This document shows, piece by piece, positions 57,282-64,000 of a stretch of DNA of 64,000 nucleotides; the first letter of the stretch is position 1, and each line of letters opens with the position of its first letter. Made by a program: the position numbers and the translations under genes. A model generated the notes under the pieces. It was not told where the DNA came from, did no database searches, and worked only from the letters and a program-made list of their open reading frames with translations. The DNA is from a marine gamma proteobacterium HTCC2148. Lineage in GTDB: Bacteria > Pseudomonadota > Gammaproteobacteria > Pseudomonadales > Halieaceae. The stretch spans positions 4,931 through 68,930 of the forward strand of contig DS999238.1 in the NCBI GenBank assembly GCA_000156295.1, in the 5' to 3' direction.

Positions 57282-59066
57282 ATGGCTAACGAGCGCTACG
57301 AGAATAAAACCTATGTCGGCTCAGGTGGCATGGCGACCGTATACCGCGCCTGGGACAGCGTGGTAGGGCGCGATGTCGCCCTAAAAGAAATCGCCGAAGA
57401 ATTGCGTCAGGACCCGGAGGTTCGCGACATGTTCATGCGCGAGGCTCGAAAAATGGCCAAGGTCAGACACCGCAACGTGGTGCAGGTTTACGACGTACTG
57501 CTCGAAAATGAAGCGGCAACCCTGGTGCAGGAGTACATGGATGGAGGCAGCCTCGCGAACCGCGTGGGAGCCTCGACCATGTCACCAGATGAAACATTAA
57601 AAATGCTACAGGACGTATGCTGCGGCTTGCAGGCCATACACGACGCCGGCCTCATTCACCGTGACGTAAAGCCCGACAACATTCTCGCCCACCAGGGTGA
57701 ATGGAAAGTGGCAGACTTCGGTGTAGCGATGAGCGGCGATGAAGACGTACTGCCCTTCGTCGGCAGCAAGTACGCTGCGCCGGAAGTATTGAATGCTCCG
57801 GATACGATCTCCGTGCGTTCAGACATCTACTCTGTTGGGGTGATGGCCACTGAGTTGATTTTGGGTTCTCAGCAGTACGAAAAGAGCGCTCGCGAGGCAA
57901 TGTTGATTCAGCTCGGTGAAGGCGCTGCGCCGACACGCGATAGCACGGCCACATTTTGGCAGCGCTGGGTGTCCAGCAATGTCGTCATGCCACTGCTGTG
58001 TGAACTGAATCCGGTCATATCTCGAGAAATTAGCGAGTTCATCGCCAACCTGACTGCTCGCGATCCCGAACAGCGACCGGCTGACTGCACCAAAGTTATC
58101 GCTGAAATTAACGCCCTGCGCGAAGCCGAAGCTATGCGGCTGGGTGCTCCCACCGCCCGCGATCCCAGAGTCAAGGCGCGCAAAGCAGAGAGTGGAGCGG
58201 ATGGCGACGAGAAAAACAGAAAACCACTGTGGTTCAAACTGACCATGGGCGTTAGCGTACTCTTGCTCACCGCTGTGGGGGCCTTATTATTGCTGCCCTC
58301 AAAGCCCAAGGTCTACAACATCGAACTTCTCAGTACACCAGCCGATGCCGCCTTTAGCATTAACGGCGCAGCGCAAAAGGCCGTCACGCCCACCACCGCT
58401 GAGATTAAAATTGGTGATATTCTCAGCTTTAGCAAAACCGGCTATCAGCCGGTGGAGTTAACGGTGGCCAAGGGTCTTTCACAACTTACCTCTAAAACCG
58501 ACGGTCAACTGCAGATCAAGGCGGAGTTGGAACGCAGTTTCTACCTCGGCGATAGCGCTAGCGCGATGAAATTTCTCAGCGAGAAGTGGGCCGAGGTTCC
58601 ACATTTTCGAGCCACCATTCCCACGGCTACGCTAAACAATGGCAGCTACACACTGCCAATCGATACCCCTTTGCACATCGCTATCAACCCGCCTATGGAA
58701 GGAGCCATCACTTTTATCCACCTGAGTTCCGATAATTTTGCCACCTTGGTATACCCTAATCCAGCTGGCGCCACACTGGGGGTATTGGCCGACACTAATA
58801 TCACCGTAGGTGATGAATTAGACATGGCTGCGTCGGAACCTCTGGGCCAAGAGTGGATTGTGCTGGTGCTAACTCGAAAACCACTCATGCCCCCAAAAAT
58901 AGAGGGCTCCGGCCTGGTAGAGGACTGGGCCCGCTACCACGAGTTTGGCGAAATGGCCTCTCCCGGCGAGCAATTAATAATGTGGCTCACCGAGGCAGCG
59001 GGAACCCCGCTGGCGGTCGAAATAGTAACGGTAAACATCGTACCCAAGGGTGACACCGCACCATGA
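57282..59066 (+). CDS. transmembrane Ser/Thr protein kinase with PEGA/DUF4384-like outer part
   Basis: A 594-residue Hanks-type kinase. The start at 57282 is set by MANERYENK; an upstream in-frame start adds unrelated residues. It has the glycine loop GSGGMATVY (13-21), Lys35, catalytic HRDVKPDN (Asp128) and DFG (145-147), with APE at 166-168. All catalytic residues are present. A transmembrane helix (about 317-338) leads to a PEGA-like domain (about 345-395; STPADAAFSINGAAQKAVTP) and a DUF4384-like beta domain (about 460-575; DTPLHIAINPP, ATLVYPNP). DUF4384 is often paired with caspases, and one is encoded nearby. It probably phosphorylates ligands of the two FHA proteins in this operon. It overlaps the next start by 4 bases. 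Confidence 0.93.
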   Translation: MANERYENKTYVGSGGMATVYRAWDSVVGRDVALKEIAEELRQDPEVRDMFMREARKMAKVRHRNVVQVYDVLLENEAATLVQEYMDGGSLANRVGASTMSPDETLKMLQDVCCGLQAIHDAGLIHRDVKPDNILAHQGEWKVADFGVAMSGDEDVLPFVGSKYAAPEVLNAPDTISVRSDIYSVGVMATELILGSQQYEKSAREAMLIQLGEGAAPTRDSTATFWQRWVSSNVVMPLLCELNPVISREISEFIANLTARDPEQRPADCTKVIAEINALREAEAMRLGAPTARDPRVKARKAESGADGDEKNRKPLWFKLTMGVSVLLLTAVGALLLLPSKPKVYNIELLSTPADAAFSINGAAQKAVTPTTAEIKIGDILSFSKTGYQPVELTVAKGLSQLTSKTDGQLQIKAELERSFYLGDSASAMKFLSEKWAEVPHFRATIPTATLNNGSYTLPIDTPLHIAINPPMEGAITFIHLSSDNFATLVYPNPAGATLGVLADTNITVGDELDMAASEPLGQEWIVLVLTRKPLMPPKIEGSGLVEDWARYHEFGEMASPGEQLIMWLTEAAGTPLAVEIVTVNIVPKGDTAP

Positions 59067-60100
59067 ATACGATATCGGAAGGAGTATTCAATGCCGCCTT
59101 GGGCTATTTTTTAGCGCCCATTAGCGAGCTTATGGCAGACGAATCCGTGCGCGAGGTGATGATCAATGGCTACGACCAGATTTTCATCGAACAAAATGGT
59201 GAACTTAAACTCAGTGATTACCGCTTCACCGATGCGGAGCAATTGATGGCCGCGGTACGTAATATCGCCCAGTACGTGGGTGTGCACTTGCACGATGAAG
59301 TGTCACGTTTCGACGCCCGCCTACCCGCCGGACACCGAGTACACGTTGTGTTGCCCCCGGTTTCACGGGCGGGCATATCAGTGACCATACGCAAGCACAG
59401 TAAAAGCAGCTTTGGTCTCAGCGATCTGGTGAAGCTGGGTTCCATTTCCGAGGAGTCCACCGAATTTTTGCGCCGGGCCATGGAACGCGAGCAGAACATG
59501 GTAATTTCTGGTGGAACCGGCACCGGTAAAACGACCTTTATTAATGCGCTATCGGCGCTGATACCCAACAGCGACCGTATCGTCACTATTGAAGACGCGG
59601 CTGAACTGCAGCTCGATCAAGAGCATGTGGTTTCGCTTGAAACCCGCGCGCCCGACCGCAAGGGCAAAGGAGCAGTGAGCATTCGTGACCTGCTGCACTC
59701 CTCCCTCCGCATGCGGCCCGATCGCATCATTGTAGGTGAGTGTCGCGGCGGCGAAGCCCTCGATTTGTTACAAGCAATGAACACCGGCCACGGCGGCTCT
59801 ATGTCCACTGTGCACGCCAATTCCCCGGTGGAGTCTTTGCGTCGACTGGAAACGCTTGCGCTGTTTTCCGGAGAAGAAATTCCACTGCGTTTTTTGCGCG
59901 CCCAGGTGGCTTCGGCTATTAATATCGTGGTCCAACTGCAACGGTTGGCGGGCAAACGCACGGTGGCCACCATCGCCGAGGTTCTACCGTTGAGCGAAGA
60001 CGGAGAGTACCGGGTACAAGATATTTACCAGTTCGACTACAACAGCGAGCAACTCACCCGTTGTGCTCAAGCTAACTTCGAAACCGTCGCCGGCCACTGA
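59063..60100 (+). CDS. second CpaF/TadA-type secretion ATPase
   Basis: A 345-residue ATPase without the FHA and with a shortened N-domain. It shows GGTGTGKTTFIN (about 149-160), the [23 protein letters not shown] region and the His box STVHANSPVESL, so it is predicted active. A Tad operon usually has one ATPase; the second may drive the reverse movement or a different substrate. Its start overlaps the kinase stop and its stop overlaps the methyltransferase start, consistent with one polycistron. Confidence 0.93.
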   Translation: MNTISEGVFNAALGYFLAPISELMADESVREVMINGYDQIFIEQNGELKLSDYRFTDAEQLMAAVRNIAQYVGVHLHDEVSRFDARLPAGHRVHVVLPPVSRAGISVTIRKHSKSSFGLSDLVKLGSISEESTEFLRRAMEREQNMVISGGTGTGKTTFINALSALIPNSDRIVTIEDAAELQLDQEHVVSLETRAPDRKGKGAVSIRDLLHSSLRMRPDRIIVGECRGGEALDLLQAMNTGHGGSMSTVHANSPVESLRRLETLALFSGEEIPLRFLRAQVASAINIVVQLQRLAGKRTVATIAEVLPLSEDGEYRVQDIYQFDYNSEQLTRCAQANFETVAGH

Positions 60101-60807
60101 TGCTGTGGTTACTTGTGGCAGTAGCAACGATCGCCGGTGTCTGGGCAATTTACCCCGGTGAGCTCAGCTGGCTGCCGTGTAAGGGCAACCGCTGGCTGTA
60201 TAATCGGGCCGCAGCGGGCTACCACCAAAAATGGCAGCGGCACGATTACCGCGCCTACGATGCGCTTATTCTCGAGGCCGCCACTGTATTGGGACACAAC
60301 GATAGCCCCGCCAGGATAGCTGACCTGGCTTGCGGCAGTGGCCGCGCCACACTGGTAGCCGCCTCCCGGTTAGGCATCAAAGCACACTATTTGGCAGTAG
60401 ACTTTTCTGCCGCTATGTTGGCTCAATTCAAACAGCAGATTGCCAACGACAGCACCTACCAAGCTTGCGATATCACCTTGCAACAGCAAGACCTACACAC
60501 TTGGCTCAGCATGCAAAATGAAAGGTTTGATTTACTGTTATTCATGGAGGCAGCAGAGTTTATTGCCGACAACCGCTCTTTGCTTGCAAAGCTGGGCGCA
60601 ATCGCCGCGCCCGGTAGCGAACTGATTATGACGCGCCCAGCGAGTTACTGGGGCTTCCTGTTTCCCGGCCGGCACCAAAGCAGGGCAGCCATGCACCGAG
60701 CGCTGCAAACAGCGGGCTTTGAAGCAGTGGAGTTTCTCCCCTGGCGGGCGCGCTACGAGTTGGTGCGCGCCAAACGATCAGCTATTCCTGAAGCTGCCAG
60801 CCCATAG
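60100..60807 (+). CDS. membrane-anchored SAM-dependent methyltransferase
   Basis: A 235-residue class I methyltransferase with one N-terminal hydrophobic helix (about 2-17, LWLLVAVATIAGVWAI). SAM motif I is IADLACGSGRATL, followed by HYLAVDFSAAML, the acidic loop FDLLLFMEAAEF and a C-terminal GFEAVEFLPW. The substrate is unknown: lipid, small molecule or a component of the apparatus. It overlaps the CpaF stop by one base. Its 3' end overlaps the convergent gene by 26 bases. Confidence 0.85.
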   Translation: MLWLLVAVATIAGVWAIYPGELSWLPCKGNRWLYNRAAAGYHQKWQRHDYRAYDALILEAATVLGHNDSPARIADLACGSGRATLVAASRLGIKAHYLAVDFSAAMLAQFKQQIANDSTYQACDITLQQQDLHTWLSMQNERFDLLLFMEAAEFIADNRSLLAKLGAIAAPGSELIMTRPASYWGFLFPGRHQSRAAMHRALQTAGFEAVEFLPWRARYELVRAKRSAIPEAASP

Positions 60808-61918
60808 GAATATCGTACCGCTGCGCAGGAATGGGATCGTTGTCCCATTCGGTGATCTCGGTGACAATACGAAACACGGTAACTGGCCCATTGGCTGACT
60901 TTTTCTTCTTGGTTGCTGTTTTTTTCTTCTTGCTAAACAAACCGCCGATGATCTCGCCCGTCGCCGCGCCTATCGCCGAACCACCAATGGAGCCGCCTAT
61001 ACTGTCCCCCATGGCCTCGCTGGTGGCATCACTAATCGCACTGTTAGCCTCACTGCCGGTGGCGCCAACGGCAGCGCTAGAGGCACTGTCTGCGGCATTG
61101 CCCCACATATTATCTTCCTCAGCTGCCTCCCCTTCCCCATTGAAGCAGGCACGGCCACCAATTTTCATGGTCATCATCGTGCGCATGGGGTAGCCCTTAA
61201 AAGCCTCTAATTCATCAAGCAGGCTTTCCCAACGGTTAGGAAAAAGCGCTAATAGCATTTGGCTGGCACCGGACATCTGGGGAATGAGATAGTCCATACC
61301 CAGATAGTCGGCAAAATCGGCATAATAACCGCTCACTTCTTCATAGCCGGGCAGCTTGTTTGCTAGCCAAGGCTCCATAATCCACTGCATATCACACGAC
61401 TGGCCACTGATTTCATCGGTGCAGGACTGGCTCATAGTGAAAATATGGCGCGTAGCCCGCTTGCCGGCAATGCGCTCTTTCTCTTTGGTTTCCTTGGCTT
61501 TGAAACGCGCCTCCGACCACTCGCAGTTTTCCGTCGCCACCGGTAACACCTGACCACCAGCCTCAGCGTTTAGCTGACTTCGCAGGCCGGCGAGTTCATC
61601 CGCCAGGGCCTCGAGCGTAAATTGGCTATAGCTTTGCATATCGGGTTTGAGTATGTAGCCCATTTCCTGGTCGAGCCGGATGAGCCGCACATCTGCGACC
61701 GACAGGTCGGCGGCCATGTCATCGGAGGGAATCACTTCAGTGCGGCTGCGATCGGAGGATACCTGGGTTTTAACGCGGGTTTCCGCGCTTAAACTGGCCA
61801 CCGGCCCGGAGGCCCGCACTGATATCGAGCGCTCGAAACTCACGTCAGCAACTGCCACCAACGGCACTATTGAGCAGATTAGAACCGCTGCTCGTAAACA
61901 CGATGACCGACTCTGCAT
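60782..61918 (-). CDS. secreted glycine-zipper protein of unknown family
   Basis: A 378-residue protein with a signal peptide (CLRAAVLICSIVPLVAVAD). The start at 61918 is preferred because a GGGG ribosome-like site lies 8 bases before it; the alternative is a TTG at 61930. The middle part (about 30-240) has a pair of Cys segments and resembles DUF4412-type periplasmic proteins only loosely. From about 290 a glycine-zipper helix (IGGSIGGSAIGAATGEIIGGLF) precedes a lysine run (SKKKKTATKKKKSANG). Such zippers insert in or span membranes. It is the last gene of the block with the caspase and TolB-like genes. Confidence 0.65.
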   Translation of the reverse strand: MQSRSSCLRAAVLICSIVPLVAVADVSFERSISVRASGPVASLSAETRVKTQVSSDRSRTEVIPSDDMAADLSVADVRLIRLDQEMGYILKPDMQSYSQFTLEALADELAGLRSQLNAEAGGQVLPVATENCEWSEARFKAKETKEKERIAGKRATRHIFTMSQSCTDEISGQSCDMQWIMEPWLANKLPGYEEVSGYYADFADYLGMDYLIPQMSGASQMLLALFPNRWESLLDELEAFKGYPMRTMMTMKIGGRACFNGEGEAAEEDNMWGNAADSASSAAVGATGSEANSAISDATSEAMGDSIGGSIGGSAIGAATGEIIGGLFSKKKKTATKKKKSANGPVTVFRIVTEITEWDNDPIPAQRYDIPMGWQLQE

Positions 61919-61945
61919 AACTGACCCCAACCGTTCTACCGGCTA

Positions 61946-62974
61946 TTAAAGTTGCGGATTAAAGCTGAACAAATTCCAATGTCCACCGCGATTTGAACGG
62001 AACACAATGGTGCGGCCGCGGCGGTCGAAGACCGGAGCGTCGTCGTGACTAAAGTTTTCCGTGAGCTGTTCGCGCTGGGTACCATCGGCGCGCATAATCC
62101 AAATATTATAATCGGCGAAGACATCGCCCTGAACCACCATGGCGTCAGATGCGAATACGATGTAGCGGCCATTGGGGTGCCAACTGGGGTCCACATCGTT
62201 GGCATTGCCCGAACTCAGTTGGGTGAGGCCCGAGCCATCAACTTGCATGCTCCACACCTGATCCTTGCCAGTACTGGCGTCGGGGCGCACAAACACAATG
62301 CGCCGGCCATCGGGCGAGATACTTGGCGAACGTCCTTCCGTCAACTGGGTGAGCAGACCCCCGTTCATATTGATACTCCAGATGGACGCCGCTTGATTAT
62401 TTTTGCGATGACTCTGGAAAATAATAGTTTCGCCGTCGGAGGCGATGGCCGGCTGCCAATCGAAGGAGTTGGAGCTAGTAATCTGGGTAATGCCACCGGC
62501 GCCGTCGGAGCGCTTTCGCCAAAGACTCTGGCTTTCACCAGAGCGATCCGAACTGAAAATTAGAAAACGACCGTTAGGTGTAAACGCGGGCGTGAGATTC
62601 ATGCCCGCATCACTTGAAATTGGGGACTTGGCAGGCGAGCCCAGGCTCTGACGATAAATACTGCTTTTGCCGCCAGCAAACTCCACGTAGACCATTGCAT
62701 CCTGGTTCGGCGACAAAGCCGGGCGGTTATACTGGTTGCTCCGCTCGGTATTATTAGTGAGTTGTTTTAGGTTGGTCACTCGAGGACCATCAGTGGTGTC
62801 GAGAGCGGCTGTGGTGGACTTGGGTGTAAAAACGGCAACAAACTCATCGTCATCGTATTTTACGCCCGTCTGCATTAAGTCCACGCGCACAGAATCTGGT
62901 TGGGTGGTGGCGCAGCCTGCCACTACGGCGATGCTACTTGCGAGAAAAAACTTGCCTAGACGTCCGGCCTTCAT
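61946..62974 (-). CDS. TolB-like beta-propeller lipoprotein
   Basis: A 342-residue lipoprotein with signal MKAGRLGKFFLASSIAVVAGC, so Cys21 is lipidated. The ATG at 62974 sits behind AAGGAG. Residues about 60-342 hold WD40-like PD40 repeats with the recurring pattern of ALSPNQDAMVYVEF, FTPNGRFLIFSSDRSG, SISPDGRRIVFVR and WHPNGRYIVFASD, forming a propeller as in TolB. This suggests an envelope-anchored protein-protein interaction module. It is 32 bases downstream of the caspase-like gene. Confidence 0.88.
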   Translation of the reverse strand: MKAGRLGKFFLASSIAVVAGCATTQPDSVRVDLMQTGVKYDDDEFVAVFTPKSTTAALDTTDGPRVTNLKQLTNNTERSNQYNRPALSPNQDAMVYVEFAGGKSSIYRQSLGSPAKSPISSDAGMNLTPAFTPNGRFLIFSSDRSGESQSLWRKRSDGAGGITQITSSNSFDWQPAIASDGETIIFQSHRKNNQAASIWSINMNGGLLTQLTEGRSPSISPDGRRIVFVRPDASTGKDQVWSMQVDGSGLTQLSSGNANDVDPSWHPNGRYIVFASDAMVVQGDVFADYNIWIMRADGTQREQLTENFSHDDAPVFDRRGRTIVFRSNRGGHWNLFSFNPQL

Positions 62975-63006
62975 CAAAGCTGTCTCCTTATAAAACTAAG
63001 TCAGCG

Positions 63007-64000
63007 CTATCGCGATTGCTTTACGAACAAGAAATCCCCACCGTCGCTGTCGATAAAACGAATATTACTATATTGTGGCACCTGTTCAGAGGTCATGACC
63101 ACTGGCTCACGAATGGCCTGGTAAAGGCTGGTGCCGTCGATAATCTGATCCGATGAGCGCAACTTGCGAATGAGGTTACGGGCGAATACCGAGTGCCCGT
63201 CACCACCCTCATCCATCACTGGTTCAATACCGCCGGAGGTCATCACCAGGCGGGCACTGCGCCCGGCCATACGCTCATAAAAACGGCCAGTGCGTTTTAC
63301 ATCAACGTTGCGCAGCAGGGTGCCAGAAAAACAGGAGTCGGCCACCAAAAGAACGTGCTTGGCTTTCATGCCTTTGATGGCGTCGGTAATTGCGCTATTG
63401 CGTATCCAGGCTTCTTTGCTCGCCAGAGAGGCATCGGTGGGCAACCAGTATCCCAAGTCGACATCTTCGTCGTAATAGCCGTGACCCGCGTAGTACACCA
63501 GCAAGTTATCCTGCGGGCCGAGCGAGCGCGACTGTTCATCCAGTGCCGCGATAATTTGACTACGGGTAGCATTCTCCAGCAGGTTGACATCGAAGCTGTA
63601 ATCGCTTTCTAGCACTTCGGCCACTGTTCTAGCGTCGTTTACCGCCGAGCGCAGCGCTGGAATATCGGCTGCCGGGTAGTTGTTATTACCAATGATCAGG
63701 GCATGGTAGCGACCAAAATCCACCGCCGCCATGAGCTCCGCCAAGTCGCCATCGGACTGCAACTGACCCTGTTCGGTACGAACCACTCTAATAGTGGTAC
63801 TGCCGATAACGCCGCGGTCGTCCACGGCGTCCACAGTGATCTCGGTTTGCCCCAGTGGCACGCTAAGCTGCTTCACAAAGGCGCCGTTAGGCAGAATTTC
63901 TGTTTGCTGACCGTCGACAAAAAGCTGGCGCACCGGCCGGCTGTGAATCACATTGCCCAGCACCTCTACCGTGGCGCGCTCGGTGAGCAACTGACCACCG
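63007..64000 (-). CDS. caspase-like (C14) peptidase, N-terminus outside window
   Basis: The reading frame is open to the right edge, so the start is missing. About 330 residues are visible. The first ~70 (VEVLGNVIHSRPVRQLFVDGQ and on to STTIRVVR) look like an Ig-like domain. The peptidase domain begins at YHALIIGNNNYPAADIPALRSAVNDA, with the catalytic His in LLVYYAGHGYYDEDVDLGYW and Cys in LLVADSCFSGTLLR. Sequence VMTSGGIEPVMDEGGDGHSVFARNL is also typical. Bacterial caspase-like proteins cleave after acidic or basic residues and occur in signalling and defence loci. Convergent with the Tad operon, whose kinase shares a DUF4384-like partner domain. Confidence 0.92.
   Translation of the reverse strand, partial: GGQLLTERATVEVLGNVIHSRPVRQLFVDGQQTEILPNGAFVKQLSVPLGQTEITVDAVDDRGVIGSTTIRVVRTEQGQLQSDGDLAELMAAVDFGRYHALIIGNNNYPAADIPALRSAVNDARTVAEVLESDYSFDVNLLENATRSQIIAALDEQSRSLGPQDNLLVYYAGHGYYDEDVDLGYWLPTDASLASKEAWIRNSAITDAIKGMKAKHVLLVADSCFSGTLLRNVDVKRTGRFYERMAGRSARLVMTSGGIEPVMDEGGDGHSVFARNLIRKLRSSDQIIDGTSLYQAIREPVVMTSEQVPQYSNIRFIDSDGGDFLFVKQSR

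Overview
The window is a stretch of gammaproteobacterial chromosome with moderately high GC. Several gene orders point to the Pseudomonadales/Cellvibrionales side of the class: trxA-rho-ubiD, hemY-hemX-hemD-hemC next to algR-algZ and divergent argH, and cyaY / lptM-lysA-dapF-DUF484-xerC-HAD. The cytochrome P450, the TonB-dependent receptor operon, the BLUF protein and the TorF-like porin with glnK-amtB are the kind of content seen in marine Halieaceae/Spongiibacteraceae. That placement is inference from gene order and content; no marker was aligned.

Layout. 1-323: trxA, cut at its start codon by the window edge and carrying two apparent 1-base deletions. 774-3698: rho and ubiD. 3721-9762 (minus): hemY, hemX, hemD, hemC, algR, algZ. 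9829-11250: argH. 11263-12545 (minus): cyaY and a DUF3187-type protein. 12646-17256: lptM, lysA, dapF, DUF484, xerC and a HAD hydrolase. 17257-20185 (minus): a nitrogen island (TorF-like porin, glnK, amtB, second glnK) with a good sigma-54 promoter in front of the porin. 20557-27488: ubiK, comM, a P450, an M32 carboxypeptidase and rep. 27609-28034 (minus): a c5-type cytochrome.

28199-34018 is a tightly coupled transport operon: a GST, a LolA-like periplasmic protein, two FtsX/MacB-type permeases, a LolD-type ATPase and an outer-membrane beta-barrel. DUF3080 and DUF4136 lipoproteins, a two-domain family 3 glycosidase (NagZ-like), murA and a SOUL protein follow. 39650-45045 (minus) is a four-gene operon: a SnoaL/NTF2-like protein, two paralogous Rossmann dehydrogenases and a TonB-dependent receptor. 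It looks like an uptake and catabolism unit for a hydrophobic compound. A BLUF photoreceptor and a DJ-1/PfpI protein come next.

The most unusual part is 46748-64000. One promoter-led operon (46905-60807) encodes an atypical Tad (tight adherence) secretion/pilus machine. It has two tiny pilin-like proteins, a prepilin peptidase, TadE/TadG/TadF-like proteins, CpaB, an FHA-CpaF fusion ATPase, TadB and TadC. These are followed by a membrane FHA protein, a transmembrane Ser/Thr kinase with a PEGA/DUF4384-like outer part, a second CpaF ATPase and a membrane-anchored methyltransferase. No secretin (CpaC/RcpA), CpaE/TadZ or TadD was recognised within the window. A convergent minus-strand block holds a caspase-like protease (running off the window), a TolB-like propeller lipoprotein and a glycine-zipper protein. 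Together they suggest a phosphorylation-controlled Tad-type apparatus with an associated caspase module, and this is the best candidate for an undescribed system.
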